Below, piece after piece: positions 7,317 through 16,348 of a stretch of DNA of 35,825 bases; positions within the stretch are counted from its first letter, which is position 1; every line of letters starts with the position of its first letter. Both the position numbers and the translations under genes were made by a program. The DNA is from an uncultured Clostridia bacterium (lineage in GTDB: Bacteria; Bacillota; Clostridia; TANB77; CAG-508). The stretch is taken from the NCBI GenBank assembly GCA_947626335.1, contig CANQRY010000014.1, forward strand, positions 1-35,825, written 5' to 3'. Under the pieces are notes generated by a model that ran no database searches, was not told the origin of the DNA, and was given only the letters and a program-made list of their open reading frames with translations.

Positions 7317-8599
7317 TTAACTGTTTTTGGGTAATTTTTTAAGAATTTCTGTTAAATTTACTCCTTTAATTTGACGGTTTTCCATTAATATATTTCCCTT
7401 AACAATAGTTGTTTGAACATTTTTTCCGCTCGTATTATATACTAAGTTTGCAATTTCATTTAAGTTTGGAAACATTGTAATATTATCTAAATTTTCTTTT
7501 GTATCTACTATAATTATATCTGCATCTTTTCCAGCTTCTATGCTTCCTATTTTATCACTTAACCCTAAAAGTTTTGCGCCATTTATTGTTGCCATTTTTA
7601 TAACATCTTTTGCACTTAACCTTGATTCATTTTCATGAATTCCACCTTGAATTAGACATGCTATTTTCATGGTTTCAAACATATCTAAATTATTTCCAGA
7701 CCCTTGCCCATCTGTTCCGAAGGGCAACATTTAAACCCTCTTTTAAATATTTTGTAGTATCTGCAATTTTACAGCCTAACATTAAGTTAGAAATTGGGTT
7801 GTGCGCTATTCCGCAGTCCATGTTTTTTAATTTATTTATATCATTATCAGTTAGCTTTACTGCATGTGCTAATATTAAATGAATTCCATCAAAATATTTT
7901 TTTAATACATTAACTCCATCTGTTCCATGTATTTTTTTAATATCCTCTATTTCATCTATGCTTTCTAAAAAGTGTACATGTATTGGAAGATTATATTCTT
8001 TTGCAAGCTCTGCTGATTTTTTTAAACAATTTTCTGAACATGTATATAGTCCATGTGGTGAAACTGTATATGTAATTAAATCATTTTGTTTATCTCTTGT
8101 TTCGTAAAATTTCCTAAATTCATCTATTCTTTCATCAATGTTTCCCTCTAAATCCATAAGTGGCCTTGTAAGTACTGCCCTTAATCCTAGTTCGTTTGCA
8201 GCTTTTCTGGTTTCTTCTGGCATGAAATATTGATCATTTACACAAGTTGTTCCTGTAGATATAGCCTCAGCAAATGAAAGCAAGCTTGCATAATAAATAT
8301 TTTCTTTTGTTAACTTTTCTTCTATTGGCCATATTTTTTCGTGTAGCCATTCATATAGTTTGCACCCTTCTGTACTTACTCTAAAAATGCTCATTGCTAT
8401 ATGTGTATGTGTGTTAATAAGACCAGGCATAACAATATTTCCATTTGCATTTATTACTCTATATTCATTTTTATTATCTATATTATTTTCTATTTTTGTA
8501 ATTTTTCCATTTTCTATTAGAATATCTTTATTTTCTAAAATTACGTCATCATTTTTAAAAAGTAATACTTTTCCGTGCTTTAATTAATAAATTTTCCAT
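7317..8599 (-). CDS. Amidohydrolase (5-methylthioadenosine/S-adenosylhomocysteine deaminase-like) read through two +1 shifts at CGG
   Basis: Cytoplasmic metal-dependent deaminase family (MtaD/SsnA/TrzN-like). The reading frame is broken twice, and each break is repaired by skipping the C of an in-frame CGG: after codon 8 (GCA-C-GGA, C at 8575) and in the conserved VALGTDG motif (CTT-C-GGA, C at 7719). With both skips the protein is 426 residues, the normal family length. It opens MENLLIKAGKVLLF and carries NTHTHIAMS (metal-binding HxH), HVHFLES, LAHAV and GTDGQGSGNNLD (metal aspartate). The start ATG has AGGAGA 8 nt upstream and a clear promoter. Without frameshifting it yields only a 14-residue peptide. 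It could be a pseudogene or contain sequencing errors, but the identical pattern in dnaB and the PBP argues for real recoding. Substrate is not determined. Confidence 0.82.
7717..7719 (-). other. CGG frameshift site 2 (amidohydrolase, LGTDG motif)
   Basis: Frame 0 reads GCC CTT CGG AAC and destroys the conserved motif. Skipping the C gives CTT GGA ACA GAT (Leu-Gly-Thr-Asp), the expected metal-binding motif, and continues to the stop at 7317. Confidence 0.85.
8573..8575 (-). other. CGG frameshift site 1 (amidohydrolase, codon 9)
   Basis: The frame set by the start codon reads GCA CGG AAA and soon stops. Skipping the C gives GCA GGA AAA (Ala-Gly-Lys) and joins the long frame that encodes the family N-terminus. 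The intact codon pair GCA GGA without the C occurs at 28789-28794. Confidence 0.8.
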
Positions 8600-8627
8600 T
8601 TACGCTCTCTCCTTTTTATTTTTTCTT

Positions 8628-8656
8628 ATTGTACTACATATTTTTTATTTTTACAA
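8628..8656 (-). promoter_or_regulatory. Promoter of the amidohydrolase (and possibly smc)
   Basis: Minus strand: -35 TTGTAA (8651-8656), 17-bp spacer, -10 TACAAT (8628-8633). It is back to back with the plus-strand promoter at 8665-8693, the two -35 boxes being 8 bp apart. Confidence 0.7.
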
Positions 8657-8664
8657 TTTTTTCA

Positions 8665-8693
8665 TTGATAAGTTTTTCTTTTTGTAGTATGAT
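8665..8693 (+). promoter_or_regulatory. Promoter of the HD-GYP/PBP genes
   Basis: -35 TTGATA (8665-8670), 17-bp spacer, -10 TATGAT (8688-8693); predicted transcription start near 8700. Confidence 0.75.
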
Positions 8694-8712
8694 TATTTTA
8701 AATAAAATTCAA

Positions 8713-8755
8713 ATGAGGAGGAACGTATAATATTTAAGTATTATACATATTAGAT
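8713..8755 (+). promoter_or_regulatory. Leader with hairpin separating the ribosome binding site from the start codon
   Basis: AGGAGG at 8716-8721 is 34 nt from the first usable ATG (8756), and an in-frame stop at 8735 excludes an earlier start. Between them TATAATA (8726-8732) pairs with TATTATA (8739-8745), closed by G8725-C8746. When folded, the effective spacing falls to about 12 nt. The same region holds a five-codon mini-frame ATG AGG AGG AAC GTA TAA (8713-8730) that would itself contain the binding site. Confidence 0.5.
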
Positions 8756-9694
8756 ATGTTTGAACAAAAATTAGATTTTTATAGTCCTATTAGTTCTAAA
8801 TTATATAATTTGGATCAAGTTACTCGTGATCAATTAAATATTCTTGGACAATTAGATCATTTAACTAGACAACATTGCGAAAACGTTGCCAATTTATGTT
8901 TTAGAATATGTGAATATTTAAAGTGTACACAATCTTTTACTATTTATTGCACAGTATGTGGTTATTTACACGATATCGGCAAAATGTATATTCCACGTGA
9001 AATTTTAACTAAACCTACTAGTCTTACTGATGAAGAATTTGAAATTGTAAAAACACATACCACTAAGGGCTATGAAATTTGTATGAAAGATATTAACTTA
9101 AGACCTTATGCTAAAGCTGTATTAGATCATCATGAAGCATTAAATGGCACTGGCTATCCAAATGGAATTACTAAAAAAGATATTCCTTATGAAGCTCAAA
9201 TTATACGTGTAGCAGATGAATATGATGCAATTGTTACCAAAAGACAATATCAGACTCATATAAATATATCGGAAACATTAAAAGAGTTAATTAAAGATAC
9301 AAAGCCAGATCCTAAATTTTTAGCTTTAGATAATTTAGCTACAAAAGAAAAAGATGGTAAAGTTAATGGTTTTATTTTGCAAAGATTATTTAAAGTTGTT
9401 ATTGACGATATTTTGTACGAAATAACTGGAATTATGAATTACGTAGAATATTTAAAAAATGAAATTAAACGTTTAGAACAGGCCGAAAAATATGAGCAAA
9501 AAGGAAATAGTGCTACTAAGGAAAAAAATAAGAATTACTATTATGAAGGTGTAAAATATCTACTTAAAGATCAAGAAACAATGGAAAATTATAAACAAAT
9601 TTTAAACGAATATAGAAATACACTTGCTATAAAAGAAGATATGGTTGATAAATTATATCAAGAAATTAAAATTATAAAGAAACTAAGGGTATAA
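8756..9694 (+). CDS. HD-GYP domain protein, predicted cyclic-di-GMP phosphodiesterase
   Basis: 312 residues. The HD-GYP fold occupies about residues 33-170: conserved H40, metal-binding HD at 72-73 in YLHDIGK, HH at 125-126 and the GYP loop GTGYP at 131-135 followed by VADEYDA. These are the residues expected for hydrolysis of cyclic-di-GMP. There is no receiver or membrane domain. The C-terminal 90 residues are charged and helical, probably coiled coil. Start: ATG 8756, despite a distant ribosome binding site (see the leader). The class B PBP gene follows after 33 bp on the same strand, so the two are probably co-transcribed, linking this enzyme by context to cell-wall synthesis. Activity is inferred from motifs only. 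Confidence 0.88.
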   Translation: MFEQKLDFYSPISSKLYNLDQVTRDQLNILGQLDHLTRQHCENVANLCFRICEYLKCTQSFTIYCTVCGYLHDIGKMYIPREILTKPTSLTDEEFEIVKTHTTKGYEICMKDINLRPYAKAVLDHHEALNGTGYPNGITKKDIPYEAQIIRVADEYDAIVTKRQYQTHINISETLKELIKDTKPDPKFLALDNLATKEKDGKVNGFILQRLFKVVIDDILYEITGIMNYVEYLKNEIKRLEQAEKYEQKGNSATKEKNKNYYYEGVKYLLKDQETMENYKQILNEYRNTLAIKEDMVDKLYQEIKIIKKLRV

Positions 9695-9727
9695 ATTTTT
9701 TATAAGGAGGTGGCTTAGAGTTTTAAT

Positions 9728-11942
9728 ATGAGAAACGTAAAAAGTAAAACAAAAAAAGGAGTTTCTGTTTCTAAAAAAATTCGTATTATTATGATTTGCT
9801 TTTTTATTGCTCTACTTTTGCTAATTATCAGGCTAGGCTTTATACAGTTTGTGCAAGGTGCAGATTTAAGAGAGCAAATGTATAATCAATTAATTAGAAG
9901 TGATTTAATAAAACCAAAACGTGGAAGTATTTATGATTCTACTGGAAAGGTCTTAGCAACAAGTGCACAAGTAGATACAATTAGTATAAATCCATCAGAT
10001 TTTGTAGTAAAAAATGGAAGCAAGATAGATGAAGAAGAAACAAAAGCATTGAAGGAAAAAGTATCTAAAGCCTTTTCTGATATATTTGAACTAGATTATG
10101 ACGAAACTTTAGAAAAAGTTTCTAGCGATTCTACATATGCATATATTGCAAAAAAAGTAGAAAAAGACAAAGTTGATAAATTAAAAGAATGGATGAATGA
10201 GGAAAAAATTTATAATGGAATAAATATAGATGAAGATACAAAAAGATACTATCCTTATGAAAACTTAGCTTCTTCCTTAATAGGTTTTTGTGGAAGTGAT
10301 AATGATGGTAGAGAAGGAATAGAAGCTGCTTGGGATGATATTTTAGCTGGTGTTCCACGGTAAAGTAGTTTTAGCTCAAGACGCAGTAAGCCAGTCTATT
10401 CCATATAATAATCAAACTTATGTGGCTGCTGAAAATGGTAGTGATATTACTTTAACAATTGATGCTAACATTCAAACAATTGTAGAAAAATACTTAAAAC
10501 AGGCTTGCATTGAAAATGATTGTGGTAGGGGCGGAAATGTTATTGCTATGAATCCTAAAACTGGAGATATTTTAGCAATGGCAACATATCCAGATTATAA
10601 CTTAAATACTCCATTTGAAATGCCTAGTTATATAGAAGAAAAAGACTGGAAAAAAATGAGTTCTGAAGAGCAAACAAACACTTTATATACTTTATACAGA
10701 AATCGTGCAATTTCAGATACTTATGAGCCTGGTTCAGTTTTTAAAATTATTACTGCATCCATTGCCTTAGAAGAAGACCTGGCAAAACCAGATACTAAAA
10801 ATGTATATAATTGTAACAGAGTATATAATGTTTCTGGTGTTTCAATAAGTTGTACTGGAAATCATGGCAAACAAAGTTTAAGACAAGCTATTTGCAATTC
10901 TTGCAACCCTGCTTTTATACAAGTTGGGCAAAAAATAGGAGCTTCTACATTTTATCGTTACTTTGATGCTTTTGGGCTATTTAATCAAACTGGTATTGCT
11001 ACTTCTGGAGAAGCTAGTCAGTCAATTTTTTGGGACTTAAATAATGTTGGAGCAATAGAAACTGCTACAATGTCGTTTGGGCAAAGATTTAAAATAACGC
11101 CACTACAAATGATTACAGCAGCTTCAGTTGTTGCAAATGATGGCATTTTGGTAAAGCCTAGAATTGTAAAAGAAATTAAAAACCCAGATACTAATGCTGT
11201 AACTACAATTGAAACTTCTAATGTAAGACAAGTTATTTCAAAAGAAACTGCAAGTACTATGATGGATATGTTAGAAACAGTAGTAACAGATGGTACTGGA
11301 AAATATGCAAAAGTAAAAGGATACTCAGTAGCTGGAAAAACTGGTACTTCTGAGCCAGATCCATCAAATCCTGATGAAGGCCATACAGCTTCATTTTTAG
11401 CTATATCTCCTACAGAAAATCCTGAAATAGTGTTATTAATAACCCTTTACGACCCTCAAGGAGTAAAAGGATTCCATGGTAGCAATGTTGCAGCTCCTGT
11501 AGCTAGCCAAATTTTATCTGAAGTATTACCATATTTGCAAATACCTTCTGACTCTACAAGTAGCTCAGTTACAAATACAATTACTTTACCTGATGTAACA
11601 AATAAAACTGTAGCAGAAGCTAAAAAAATACTAGAAAAAGCAGGATTTACCTGTAGTACTTCAGCAGATTCATCTAGTGTAGTAACAGAGCAATATCCTG
11701 TAAAAGGTACTCAATTAATTAAAAATTCTATAATAAAACTTTATACAGAAGATGAAAATACACGTGTTTCAAAGCAAGTACCAAATTTAATTGGAAAGAA
11801 CTTATCTCAAGTAAAATCTATTCTTAAGAATTTGAATTTAAATTATAGCGTTACAGGCTCTGGAACAGTTATTAGTCAAGACCCTATTGAAAAAACTTCG
11901 GTTGAAGAAGGAACTGTTATAAAAATTACTTTAGGAAGGTAA
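9728..11942 (+). CDS. Class B penicillin-binding protein with two PASTA domains (SpoVD/PBP2-like), read through a +1 shift at CGG
   Basis: Membrane-anchored D,D-transpeptidase that cross-links peptidoglycan. Frame 0 stops after 211 codons (GTT CCA CGG TAA). Skipping the C at 10358 gives Val-Pro-Gly-Lys-Val and continues to a 737-residue protein. In that product, the N-terminal cytoplasmic basic segment is followed by a membrane helix at about 24-43, the PBP dimerisation domain to about 240, then the transpeptidase with SVFK (S336), SCN (about 391-393) and KTG (K537). Two PASTA repeats occupy the last 140 residues (LPDVTNKT and VPNLIGKN starts). Ribosome binding site AAGGAGG is 17 nt from the ATG, a long spacing. 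The second half has no ribosome binding site of its own, and a soluble transpeptidase half would lack its anchor. Family is certain; SpoVD versus another division PBP is not resolved. Confidence 0.9.
10358..10360 (+). other. CGG frameshift site 3 (class B PBP), followed at once by a stop
   Basis: Frame 0 reads CCA CGG TAA. Skipping the C gives CCA GGT AAA (Pro-Gly-Lys), the GxPGK motif expected after the dimerisation domain of class B PBPs. Only here is the next codon a stop, so a non-shifting ribosome ends immediately. Confidence 0.88.
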
Positions 11943-11951
11943 GAAAAGTAA

Positions 11952-11994
11952 AAAACACTGCCAAGTACTAAGTTTTAGCACTTGGCAGTGTTTT
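11952..11994. terminator. Bidirectional terminator between PBP gene and ftsH
   Basis: A perfect 15-bp stem (11952-11966 with 11980-11994, AAAACACTGCCAAGT) and a 13-nt loop, T-rich on both exits. The two genes converge here. Confidence 0.9.
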
Positions 11995-12006
11995 ATTATT
12001 TTTTTA

Positions 12007-13824
12007 CTATTTTCCTTCAAATATTTCGTCAAATTCTTCACCGTCAATTTTTTCTTTTTCTAATAGAACATTTGCAACTTGTGTTAATTTATCCATGTTT
12101 GCTTGTAATATTTCAGCTGCTTTTCTATAAGCAAAATCAATAATACTTTTTACTTCTTCATCAACTAAAGCTGCAGTTTCTTCTGAATATTCTTTAGCTT
12201 GAGCAAAATCTCTTCCTAAAAATACTTCTTCTTGGTTAGAACCTAAAGTAATTGTTCCTATTCTTTCACTCATACCATATTTAGTAACCATACTTCTTGC
12301 AATTTGTGTGGCTCTTTCTATATCATTGCTTGCACCTGTTGAAATATCGTCTAATACTAATTTTTCTGCTACTCTACCACCTAAAAGTGAAATTATATTT
12401 TCTACCATTTCTGTTCTAGACATGAATGATTTATCTTCTGTAGGGCGATACATAGTATATCCTCCTGCCATTCCTCTAGGAACAATAGATATTTGATGTA
12501 CTGGATCTTGTGTAGGTAAAAATCTGCTAACTACTGCATGGCCTGCTTCGTGGAAGGCAACTAGTTTTTGCTCTTTTTCACTTCTAACTCTAGTCCTTTT
12601 TTCAGGTCCCATAGTTACTTTAACCATAGCATCTTCAACTTCTGCCATACCAATTTGATTTAAGTTTCTTCTTGCTGCTAAAAGTGCTGCTTCATTTAAA
12701 ATATTCTCTAGGTCTGCTCCTGAAAAGCCTGATGTGTTTTTAGCAATAGTTTTTAAGTCTACATCATCACCTAATTTTTTCTTTCTGCTGTGTACCTCTA
12801 AAATTTGCTCTCTTGCTTTTACATCTGGATTTGATACTACTATTTGTCTATCAAATCTTCCTGGTCTTAATAATGCTTTATCTAATATATCTGGTCTGTT
12901 AGTTGCAGCTAATACTATAACGCCTTCATTTGCTGAGAATCCATCCATTTCAACTAATAATTGGTTTAATGTTTGTTCTCTTTCATCATGCCCTCCACCA
13001 AGTCCTGCTCCTCTTTGACGTCCAACTGCATCAATTTCATCTATAAATACTATACATGGTGCTTTTCTTTTTGCTTCTTCAAATAAGTCTCTAACTCTAG
13101 ATGCACCAACACCAACAAACATTTCTACGAAATCAGAACCACTAATAAAGAAGAATGGAACACCTGCTTCGCCTGCAACTGCTTTTGCTAAAAGTGTTTT
13201 ACCTGTTCCAGGATGTCCTACAAGTAGCACTCCTTTTGGAATTCTAGCACCCATTTCTGTAAATTTCCTTGGATTTTTTAAGAATTCTACTATTTCTTCT
13301 AATTCTTCTTTTTCTTCGTCTACACCTGCTACATCATCAAATGTAACTCTTGATTTATCTGTAGGATTTATCATTCTTGCACGGCTTTTTCCAAATGACA
13401 TTGTTTTACCTGAGCCTGCTCCACCTGCTCCTTGTGAACCTCCCATTAATATAAACCAGAATATTAAAAAGATAATTAATATTCCAAATGGTGTTAACAA
13501 GCTAAAAATAACCATCCAAATAGATTCTGACCTTTCGGTAACTTTAATAGTTCCTGCTTTCATGCTTTCATTTAAAGTTTCCATTAAATTATCTACACTT
13601 GGAATATTTACTTCTTTTTGAAAGTTTTCGCTCTTTAGCTTTACTTCTGCTTTTGCTCCATCAGAAGATAATGTAATTTCTTGTACTTGGCCATTTTCTA
13701 TTTTCTCTACTAATTCAGAGTATGCAAGTTTGTTATCTGTGTTTTCTATAATAGAAGTAATAAGTACAATTAAAATAATTCCAATAATTAGCCACATTGC
13801 AAGTGTTTTTATACTATTTTTCAA
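12007..13824 (-). CDS. ftsH: ATP-dependent zinc metalloprotease FtsH
   Basis: Membrane-bound AAA+ protease that degrades misfolded membrane and regulatory proteins. 605 residues. Two membrane helices (about 7-26 and 102-127) flank a small extracytoplasmic domain. The AAA+ module has Walker A GHPGTGKT (203-210), Walker [10 protein letters not shown] (257-265) and the SRH arginine region. The zinc site HEAGH is at 425-429. The Walker A has His where many FtsH have Pro (GPPGTGKT), a tolerated variant. The start is TTG at 13824 with AGGAGG 7-8 nt upstream. It follows tilS by 136 bp and has its own promoter; tilS-ftsH adjacency is common in Firmicutes. Confidence 0.97.
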   Translation of the reverse strand: MKNSIKTLAMWLIIGIILIVLITSIIENTDNKLAYSELVEKIENGQVQEITLSSDGAKAEVKLKSENFQKEVNIPSVDNLMETLNESMKAGTIKVTERSESIWMVIFSLLTPFGILIIFLIFWFILMGGSQGAGGAGSGKTMSFGKSRARMINPTDKSRVTFDDVAGVDEEKEELEEIVEFLKNPRKFTEMGARIPKGVLLVGHPGTGKTLLAKAVAGEAGVPFFFISGSDFVEMFVGVGASRVRDLFEEAKRKAPCIVFIDEIDAVGRQRGAGLGGGHDEREQTLNQLLVEMDGFSANEGVIVLAATNRPDILDKALLRPGRFDRQIVVSNPDVKAREQILEVHSRKKKLGDDVDLKTIAKNTSGFSGADLENILNEAALLAARRNLNQIGMAEVEDAMVKVTMGPEKRTRVRSEKEQKLVAFHEAGHAVVSRFLPTQDPVHQISIVPRGMAGGYTMYRPTEDKSFMSRTEMVENIISLLGGRVAEKLVLDDISTGASNDIERATQIARSMVTKYGMSERIGTITLGSNQEEVFLGRDFAQAKEYSEETAALVDEEVKSIIDFAYRKAAEILQANMDKLTQVANVLLEKEKIDGEEFDEIFEGK

Positions 13825-13870
13825 AGTGGTTCCTCCTTAACTTACTTTTATATTTTTTTATACCGTTTAG

Positions 13871-13899
13871 AATATAACATACTAAATATTTAATTTCAA
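13871..13899 (-). promoter_or_regulatory. Promoter of ftsH
   Basis: Minus strand: -35 TTGAAA (13894-13899), 17-bp spacer, extended -10 TGTTATATT with the hexamer TATATT at 13871-13876. It lies in the tilS-ftsH gap, so ftsH can be transcribed independently of the upstream operon. Confidence 0.75.
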
Positions 13900-13960
13900 G
13901 TGTTTTTACAAAACTTTTACATGGCAAACATAGTAATATCAAGCCTTTTGTTACGGAAGC

Positions 13961-14956
13961 TTAAACTTTACCTATAAAAAAAATTTTTCCTTTTTTTACA
14001 AAAATTTTAATATTTTTTTGTGGTGTTAAAAATTTATTGCCTATATTATTATTACATAGTTTAATAATATCTTCTAAATGAATTTTTTGTATTCCTTGTA
14101 CTCCGCCATTTACCTTATTAATAGTATATAAAATGAGCCTTGTTTTTATTACATTTGGCAAGCTATTAAATTCTTTTAGATTTAAAATTATCTCTTTTTC
14201 ATTTTCCCCTATTTTTAGTGTTTCATACTTTTGTTTTACAATTTCTTCAAAATATTGCTCGTTTTGTTTTGCTAAATCAGATAGTCTGTTTAAACTATTA
14301 ATAATATTTGGATTAAATTCCTTTTGTATATACGGAATTAACTCATTCCTTATTTTATTTCTTGTATAAATATTTTCTAAATTGCTTTTATCTATTTTAG
14401 GGTTTAATTTTTTAGCTTGGCAGTATTCTTCTATTTCTTGCCTTGTACAATTTCTAAGAGGTCTAATATATGTTATATTTTCGTCTTTTCTAGATATTTC
14501 TATTCCTTTTAAGCCTGAAATTGCAGTTCCTCTTAATATATTCATTAAAACTGTTTCTGAATTATCATTTGCTGTATGTGCTGTTGCAACTTTAGTAGCA
14601 TTTACTTTTTTTGCAGTTTCTTCAAAAAAGTCATATCTAACCTTTCTTCCCATTTCTTCTGTTCCTAGCTTTTGCTCTTTTGATAAATTTTTAATATCAA
14701 CTTTTTTTATAAAGCATTCGATTTTCCTTTGTTTGCAATATTCTTCTACATATTTTGTTTCTTCATCTGCTTCTTTTCTTAAGCCATGATTTATATGGCT
14801 AACAAATATTTCTATTTTTAGCTCTTCTTTTAGGCAGTACAAAATATCTAGCAGACACATTGAATCAGGTCCGCCAGATACGCCTATTACGATTTTATCG
14901 TTTTTACTTATTAAATTATTTTGCTTAATTGTTTCTAATACCTTTTCTTGTAACAA
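13961..14956 (-). CDS. tilS: tRNA(Ile)-lysidine synthase
   Basis: ATP-dependent enzyme that modifies C34 of tRNA-Ile(CAU) to lysidine, so that it reads AUA and not AUG. The PP-loop SGGPDS is at residues 27-32, with FVSHINHGLR, the ATAHTANDNSET stretch and RPLRNCTRQEIEEY further on. At 331 residues it is a compact form lacking most of the C-terminal domain found in longer TilS such as that of Bacillus subtilis (about 470). The start is TTG 14956, 16 bp after dnaB, with AAAGGAG upstream, so translation is probably coupled in the operon. AUA is a heavily used codon here, which fits an essential role. Confidence 0.93.
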   Translation of the reverse strand: MLQEKVLETIKQNNLISKNDKIVIGVSGGPDSMCLLDILYCLKEELKIEIFVSHINHGLRKEADEETKYVEEYCKQRKIECFIKKVDIKNLSKEQKLGTEEMGRKVRYDFFEETAKKVNATKVATAHTANDNSETVLMNILRGTAISGLKGIEISRKDENITYIRPLRNCTRQEIEEYCQAKKLNPKIDKSNLENIYTRNKIRNELIPYIQKEFNPNIINSLNRLSDLAKQNEQYFEEIVKQKYETLKIGENEKEIILNLKEFNSLPNVIKTRLILYTINKVNGGVQGIQKIHLEDIIKLCNNNIGNKFLTPQKNIKIFVKKGKIFFIGKV

Positions 14957-14972
14957 AATATTGCTCCTTTAA

Positions 14973-16308
14973 CTATTCCCTATGTCTTTCTAAGTTTGCA
15001 AATTTTGTATAATTTGCAAGCCATAATAATTCTGCTGTGCCTGTTGAACCAGCTCTGTGCTTTGCCAAAATAACTTCAGCAATATTTTTCTTTTCTGTAT
15101 CTTGGTTATAATATTCATCACGATATAGAAACATAACAATATCTGCATCTTGTTCAATAGCTCCAGATTCACGTAAGTCTGAAAGCATTGGTCTATGGTC
15201 TGGTCTTTGCTCAACAGATCTCGAAAGTTGTGAAAGTGCTATTACTGGCACATCTATTTCTTTTGCTAGTATTTTTAGTGAACGGCTTATTTCTGAAATT
15301 TCTTGTTCACGGCTTCCATTAGTTCTTTTATTGCTTCCTTGTACTAATTGAATATAGTCTATTACAACTAGTCCAATATTTTTTTCTAGTTTCATTTTTC
15401 TGCATTTTGCACGTATTTCCATAACTGAAATACCTGGTGTATCATCAATAAAAATTTGTGATTGTGATAGTTCTCCTGATGCTTCTGCTAGCTTTTGCCA
15501 GTCATCATCATCTATTTTTCCTGTTCTTACTTTATTGCTGTCTACCATTGCTTCACTACATAAAATACGATTTGTCATTTGTTCTTTTGACATTTCTAAG
15601 CTAAATATTGCAACTGGTACATTTGCTCTTATGGCTGCATTTGTAGCAATATTTAATGCAAAAGCAGATTTTCCCATTGCAGGTCTTGCTGCTACTATTA
15701 CTAAATCTGATTTATGAAGTCCTGCTGTTAGGTAATCTAAATCTGCAAATCCTGTTGGTACACCTGTAATTCTTTGTTTTTGGTTATATAATTGTTCAAG
15801 TTGTGTAAATGATTCTACTAAAATATCTTTAATTGGCGTATAACCTTTTTGGTTTCTATTTTGTATAACATCAAAAATTTTTCTTTCTGCTGTGTCTAAT
15901 ATATCTTCTACTTCTTCTGATTCATCATATCCTAGTGTAATTAACTCATTTGCAGTTTTTAAAAGTGCTCTTAGGGCAGATTTTTCTTCTACTATTTTAA
16001 TATATTGTTCAATGTTGGCTGTAGTTGGAACTTTGTCAGGAAGTGTTGCAATATATTCTAGTCCACCAACTTCATCTAACTGTTTCATTGATTGTAGTTC
16101 TGCTCTTAAAGTAATAATGTCTACAGGTTCTGCACGATTATATAAATTTAAAATGGCGCTATATATTACCTTATTATCTTCACGATAAAAGTCATCTTCT
16201 TTTAGTACTTCTACTGCTGACATTATTGCATCTTTATCTGTAAGCATGCTTCCGTATTACTGCTTGTTCTGCTTCTATATCGTGTGGTGGGATTTTTCCT
16301 AGTTCCAT
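14973..16308 (-). CDS. dnaB: Replicative DNA helicase DnaB, read through a +1 shift at CGG codon 19
   Basis: Hexameric helicase that unwinds DNA at the replication fork (called DnaC in Bacillus). The ATG at 16308 has AAAGGGGG upstream and opens MELGKIPPHDIEAEQAV, the standard DnaB N-terminus, but frame 0 stops 25 codons in. Skipping the C of CGG at 16252-16254 turns ATA CGG AAG into ATA GGA AGC and gives AVIGSMLTDKDAI, the expected sequence, with a 444-residue product of normal length. The RecA-like domain has Walker A ARPAMGKS (about 207-214) and VIDYIQL, and ends with the DnaB C-terminal RAGSTGTAELLW region. Re-initiation at ATG 16247 would lose 20 conserved residues and has no good ribosome binding site. 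An essential gene carrying this break is the strongest evidence for recoding. Confidence 0.93.
16252..16254 (-). other. CGG frameshift site 4 (dnaB)
   Basis: Frame 0 is GTA ATA CGG AAG CAT GCT TAC AGA TAA. Skipping the C gives GTA ATA GGA AGC ATG CTT, restoring the AVIGSML block; the glycine aligns with AVLGA in Bacillus subtilis DnaC (from memory of the family). Confidence 0.92.
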
Positions 16309-16348
16309 TATTTTGCCCCCTTTATTTAAATTTTTTCATTTAATTAAT

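Noticed and set aside
7690-8430. Amidohydrolase as two separate genes
   Set aside because: The two long frames join exactly within VALGTDG by skipping one C. Neither alone is a complete domain, and the downstream one has no ribosome binding site.
8726-8731. TATAAT as a promoter -10 for the HD-GYP gene
   Set aside because: No -35 at a suitable distance, and it forms one arm of a hairpin. The TTGATA/TATGAT pair upstream is a better promoter.
7317-11942. Ordinary pseudogenes for the amidohydrolase and PBP
   Set aside because: No other decay is seen, motifs are intact, and the same C-before-GG pattern also occurs in dnaB, which should be essential. Sequencing error is kept as the main alternative, not decay.
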